A DNA stretch of 8,350 nucleotides from an uncultured bacterium (GTDB lineage Bacteria > Actinomycetota > Coriobacteriia > Coriobacteriales > Atopobiaceae), in contig CAJMPT010000061.1 in NCBI GenBank assembly GCA_905215465.1, positions 1-8,350 on the forward strand, in the 5' to 3' direction. A program made the translations under genes and the position numbers. The notes below the pieces were generated by a model. That model saw only the letters and a list, made by a program, of their open reading frames with translations, was not told the DNA's origin and searched no databases. Below are positions 5,349-8,350 of this stretch, one piece after another (the first letter of the stretch is position 1; each line of letters starts with the position of its first letter).

Positions 5349-6272
5349 CTAGCTCGTCCTCACGTTGGCCAGGGAGAGGTCTCGGTGCGAGAGGCTCACG
5401 TGGTAGCCGGCCTTCTCGAGGTAGGCGGCCGTGGAGTTGGCGATGGCCACGCTTCTGTGCTGGCCGCCCGTGCAGCCCACGGCAATGGAGAGGTGGCTCT
5501 TGCCCTCGGCCACGTAGCCGGGCATGGCCACGTCCAGCAGCTGGTACCAGGCGTCTAGGAACTTGGCCGTGACCTCGTTGTTGAGCACGAAGTCCGCCAC
5601 CTTGCGGTCGTTGCCGGTGAGGCGGCGCATCTCGGGGTCATAGAACGGATTGGGAAGGAAGCGCACGTCAATCATGAGGTCGGCCTCCACGGGCATGCCG
5701 TGCTTGAAGCCAAAGGAGAAGACCGAGACCTCCATAAGCTGCTGGTCCGTGAGCTCGGAGAAGGCGCGGCGCAGGCGGGTGCGCAGGGCCTGGGTGCGCA
5801 GCTTGCTGGTGTCTATGACCAGGTCGGCGGCATCGCGCACGGCAGACAGCTGGGCACGCTCGCGAGAGATGGCGCTGGCCAGGGACTCGCCGGGGGCGGC
5901 CAGCGGGTGGCGTCGGCGGTTCTCGTCGTAGCGGCGCATGAGGACCTCGTCGGAGGTGTCGAGAAACACCACCTGGCAGGAGAGCTCGTGCTCGCGTAGC
6001 TGCGAGAGGGACTCGGTTATCTCGTCAAAGAGGCCCTGGCTGCGCAGGTCGCAGGTGACGGCCAGGTGGCGGCCCACGCCGGAGTTGATGCCCACGAGCT
6101 CGGCCAGCTGCAGGATGAGGCGGGGCGGCAGGTTGTCTATGCAGAAGTACCCCATGTCCTCAAAGACGTGAAGGGCTTGCGTGCGACCGCTGCCACTCAT
6201 GCCCGTGATCACCACGACGTCGGGAACGCGGTTGCGGCTCTCCGCCGCCCTCATTCTCTGGCTGTCTCCCAT
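5349..6272 (-). CDS. rapZ: RapZ/YvcJ family nucleotide-binding protein (RNase adapter)
   Basis: A 307-residue P-loop protein. The N-terminal Walker A reads GMSGSGRT (24-31), with Arg30 in place of the usual Lys, followed by the family's IDNLPP (45-50) and CDLRS (75-79). The C-terminal domain has the characteristic RFLPNPFYDP (204-213) and AVGCTGGQHRSVAIA (264-278). The E. coli homologue binds small RNAs and presents GlmZ to RNase E to tune glucosamine-6-phosphate synthase. The B. subtilis homologue YvcJ hydrolyses GTP and affects competence. Which role applies here cannot be told from sequence. The ATG at 6272 has AGGGGAG six bases upstream; Met7 is a less likely start. It precedes whiA by one base, forming a two-gene unit, and follows the PTS gene on the same strand across 147 bases that contain a large hairpin. 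Confidence 0.95.
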   Translation of the reverse strand: MGDSQRMRAAESRNRVPDVVVITGMSGSGRTQALHVFEDMGYFCIDNLPPRLILQLAELVGINSGVGRHLAVTCDLRSQGLFDEITESLSQLREHELSCQVVFLDTSDEVLMRRYDENRRRHPLAAPGESLASAISRERAQLSAVRDAADLVIDTSKLRTQALRTRLRRAFSELTDQQLMEVSVFSFGFKHGMPVEADLMIDVRFLPNPFYDPEMRRLTGNDRKVADFVLNNEVTAKFLDAWYQLLDVAMPGYVAEGKSHLSIAVGCTGGQHRSVAIANSTAAYLEKAGYHVSLSHRDLSLANVRTS

Positions 6273-6305
6273 GTTGGTCTCCCCTGCCCCGGTTTCCTGC
6301 GTCTG

Positions 6306-6311
6306 AGTATA
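6306..6311 (-). promoter_or_regulatory. Candidate -10 element for rapZ-whiA
   Basis: The minus strand reads TATACT (five of six matches to TATAAT), about 20 bases before the rapZ ribosome binding site. No good -35 hexamer is seen 16-18 bases upstream, so the call rests on the -10 match and position alone. If used, the leader would be short and would not include the upstream hairpin. Confidence 0.35.
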
Positions 6312-6340
6312 CAGGCGAGAAGGGCGTGCTTTGGGCCTGA

Positions 6341-6387
6341 CCGGGCCCCGGCTTCCCGCATGCTCAGACGCGGGAAGCCGGGTCCGG
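6341..6387 (-). terminator. Large GC-rich hairpin between the PTS gene and rapZ
   Basis: Arms 6347-6359 and 6370-6382 pair perfectly over 13 bases around a ten-base loop. After a small asymmetric interruption, a further four pairs form (6341-6344 with 6384-6387). It lies about 32 bases after the PTS stop codon in the minus-strand transcript, the right place for a terminator. No U tract follows, as is common for GC-rich actinobacterial terminators; without one, the terminator role is uncertain. The loop is complementary to a segment upstream of rapZ (see the finding at 6299-6371). Confidence 0.6.
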
Positions 6388-6419
6388 ATGAGGCTATGCC
6401 TCTTGCTGGACTTGGAAGG

Positions 6420-8350
6420 CTACTCGGACTTCAAGGGCTTCTTCCAGAGGGAGAGAATCAGGCAGCCGACAACGGAGCCGACGAGGCAGGCGACGAGCCA
6501 CATGACGGGGTTGCCGATGACGGCGGTCACCCAGGCGCCGCCGTGGGGAGCGGGGCTCGTGCAGCCAAAGGCCGCGGAGAGGCCGCCGGCGATGGCGGAG
6601 CCGATGATACAGCTCGGCAGGACGTGACCGGGGTCGGCGGCGGCAAACGGAATGGCACCCTCGGAGATGAAGGAGAGGCCCATGATGTAGTTCACCAGGC
6701 CGGCGTTGCGGTCGGACTTGGTCCAGCGGTTCTTGAAGAACGTGGTGGACAGGGCGATCACCAGGGGCGGAACCATGCCGCCGACCATGACGGAAGCCAT
6801 GATGACCTGGCCGGTGGCGCCCAGGCCGCTGCTGGGGTCGAGGGCGGCGGTGCCGAAGACATACGCAGCCTTGTTGAAGGGGCCGCCCATGTCGACGGAC
6901 ATCATGCCGCCGAGCACCATGCCGAGGATGACGATGTTGCTCGTGCCCAGGCTGGCGAGGAAGCCGTTGAGGGCAGTGTTGATGGCGGCGAAGACCGGGT
7001 TGAGCGCAAGCATCACAACGCCGATGCCAAGGACGCCCAGGACGGGGTAGATGAGCATCGGCTTGATGCCCTCAAGCGAGCTCGGGAGCTTGTCGCAGGC
7101 GTGCTCGATGCCCAGGGTGAGGTAGCCGGCCGCGAAGCCCGCGAAGAGCGCCGCGATGAAGCCGCCGGAGACGAGGGTGGTGGAGTCAAGCGTTCCCAGG
7201 TAGGCAAAGTCGTAGCCCGCCTTGGCAAACAGGCCGCCCACGAAGCCCGGAGCCAGGCCCGGACGGTCAGCGATGGAGCTGGCGATGTAGCCCGCGAGGA
7301 TGGGCAGCATCAGGCCGAAGGCCTCGCCACCGATGGTCTTGAACAGGGCCGCGGCGGGGATGGAGGAGCCGTAGGCCGCGGTGCCCAGGCCGGGCTGGTC
7401 GACCAGGAAGGCGATGGCCGTCAGGATGCCGCCGCCGATGACGAACGGCAGCATGTGGCTAACGCCGTTCATGAGGTGCTTGTAGATCTTGTGCCAGATG
7501 GACTCGGCCTCACCGGACTCGGCAGCGGGGGCGGCAGAGCCGGCGGCGTTGTGGTGGACGGGGGCCTTGCCGGAAAGCACGATGTCGATGAGCTTCTCGG
7601 GGTCGTTGATGCCGGCGGAGACGTTGGTCACGTAGACGGGCTTGCCGTCAAAGCGGGAGAGGTCGACGTTCTTGTCCGCGGCGATGACGATGCCCCTGCA
7701 GTGGGCGATCTCGTCTGCGGTGAGGACGTTCTTGGCGCCCGCGGAGCCCTGGGTCTCGGCCTTGAGCGTGATGCCCTTCTCGGCGGCCTTCTTCTCGAGG
7801 TTCTCGGCGGCCATATAGGTGTGGGCGATGCCGGTGGGGCAGGCGGTGATGGCCAGGACCTCGGGCCACTCGCTTGCCTGGGCCTTGGGAGCGGCCTCGA
7901 TGGCATCGCGCTCGTCCTCGGCGGCATCGATGGCGGCGAGGAACTCCTCGGGGGTCGTGGCAGCACGCAGCTCGGCGGCAAAGTCCTCGTGCATGAGGAG
8001 CGCGGAGAGCTTGGCCAGCATCTCGAGGTGCAGGCTGTTCTTGCCCTCGGGAGCCGCGATCATGAAGACAAGATCGCAGGGCTTCTCGTCGGGGGCGTTC
8101 CAGTCGACGCCGGCGGGCACGGTCATGGCCGCAAGCCCGGCTTGGGCGACGGCGGCCACCTTGGCGTGCGGGATGGCGATGCCCTCGCCCACGGCGGTGG
8201 AGAAGTCCGCCTCGCGGGCCAGGACGCCCGCCTTGTACGCCGCGCCGTCGGTGACGTTGCCCACGGCGACGTGCAGGGCCACGAGCTTGTCGATGGCCTC
8301 GTCTCGCGTGGATGCGGTGGTGCCTATTGCCACGGCCTCCGGTTTGAGCA
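6420..8350 (-). CDS. fruA: PTS fructose-family permease, fused IIA-IIB-IIC (partial at N-terminus)
   Basis: A membrane permease that takes up a sugar, probably fructose, and phosphorylates it with phosphate passed from PEP through EI and HPr. Residues are counted from the codon at 8333. The IIA domain (1-140) has the phospho-acceptor His56 in GEGIAIPHAK. The IIB domain (about 156-255) has the phospho-acceptor Cys165 in ACPTGIAHT. An Ala/Gly/Glu-rich linker leads to the IIC membrane domain (about 278-632), with SVDMGGPFNKAAYVFG (479-494) and SEGAIPFAAADP (557-568). The GTG at 8333 is not the real start: its GGAGG is only two bases away, and the frame continues upstream as LKPEAV, matching the usual beginning of IIA domains. 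The start therefore lies past the right edge, probably by a few codons. A mannose-type substrate cannot be excluded. Partner genes such as 1-phosphofructokinase are not in view. Confidence 0.94.
   Translation of the reverse strand, partial: LKPEAVAIGTTASTRDEAIDKLVALHVAVGNVTDGAAYKAGVLAREADFSTAVGEGIAIPHAKVAAVAQAGLAAMTVPAGVDWNAPDEKPCDLVFMIAAPEGKNSLHLEMLAKLSALLMHEDFAAELRAATTPEEFLAAIDAAEDERDAIEAAPKAQASEWPEVLAITACPTGIAHTYMAAENLEKKAAEKGITLKAETQGSAGAKNVLTADEIAHCRGIVIAADKNVDLSRFDGKPVYVTNVSAGINDPEKLIDIVLSGKAPVHHNAAGSAAPAAESGEAESIWHKIYKHLMNGVSHMLPFVIGGGILTAIAFLVDQPGLGTAAYGSSIPAAALFKTIGGEAFGLMLPILAGYIASSIADRPGLAPGFVGGLFAKAGYDFAYLGTLDSTTLVSGGFIAALFAGFAAGYLTLGIEHACDKLPSSLEGIKPMLIYPVLGVLGIGVVMLALNPVFAAINTALNGFLASLGTSNIVILGMVLGGMMSVDMGGPFNKAAYVFGTAALDPSSGLGATGQVIMASVMVGGMVPPLVIALSTTFFKNRWTKSDRNAGLVNYIMGLSFISEGAIPFAAADPGHVLPSCIIGSAIAGGLSAAFGCTSPAPHGGAWVTAVIGNPVMWLVACLVGSVVGCLILSLWKKPLKSE

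Overview
The window looks like part of a fairly GC-rich Gram-positive chromosome, most likely an actinobacterium. It carries a WhiA and a RapZ/YvcJ of Gram-positive type, a fused fructose-type PTS permease and a peptide-binding lipoprotein with a twin-arginine leader. An anaerobic, gut-type member of the Coriobacteriia (Olsenella, Atopobium or Collinsella relatives) would fit, but this is inferred from gene content and base composition, not from a marker gene.

The right half (about 4400-8350) is conserved core sequence, all on the minus strand. In transcription order it holds a PTS fructose-family IIABC permease whose first residues lie beyond the right edge, then rapZ, then whiA. rapZ and whiA are one base apart (stop, one base, ATG). 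Between the PTS gene and rapZ is a strong GC-rich hairpin whose loop is complementary to a segment just upstream of rapZ. The yvcK/cofD-like gene that commonly sits between rapZ and whiA in Gram-positive genomes is absent.

The left half (1-4125) is an accessory block. It contains three paralogous genes of the creatininase / creatinine amidohydrolase family, all on the minus strand: A (1-309, cut by the left edge), B (388-1203) and C (3346-4125). Between B and C, on the plus strand, is one gene for a family 5 extracellular solute-binding lipoprotein (1544-3208). It is divergent from B, convergent with C, and closed by a strong intrinsic terminator. Gene A had to be read directly because it has no stop codon inside the window. 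Gene C almost certainly starts at a TTG at 4125; from that start its metal-site residues have exactly the same numbers as in B. The junction with the core (4126-4405) holds two adjacent palindromes and what looks like the decayed 3' end of another gene.

The best candidate for something undescribed is this creatininase triplet wrapped around an orphan peptide/amide-binding lipoprotein. A plausible reading is that the lipoprotein captures an amide or small peptide, a transporter encoded elsewhere imports it, and the cytoplasmic amidohydrolases open or cleave it. The substrate is unknown, and the active-site motif argues against true creatinine hydrolysis. No CRISPR array, insertion sequence, rRNA or tRNA was seen.
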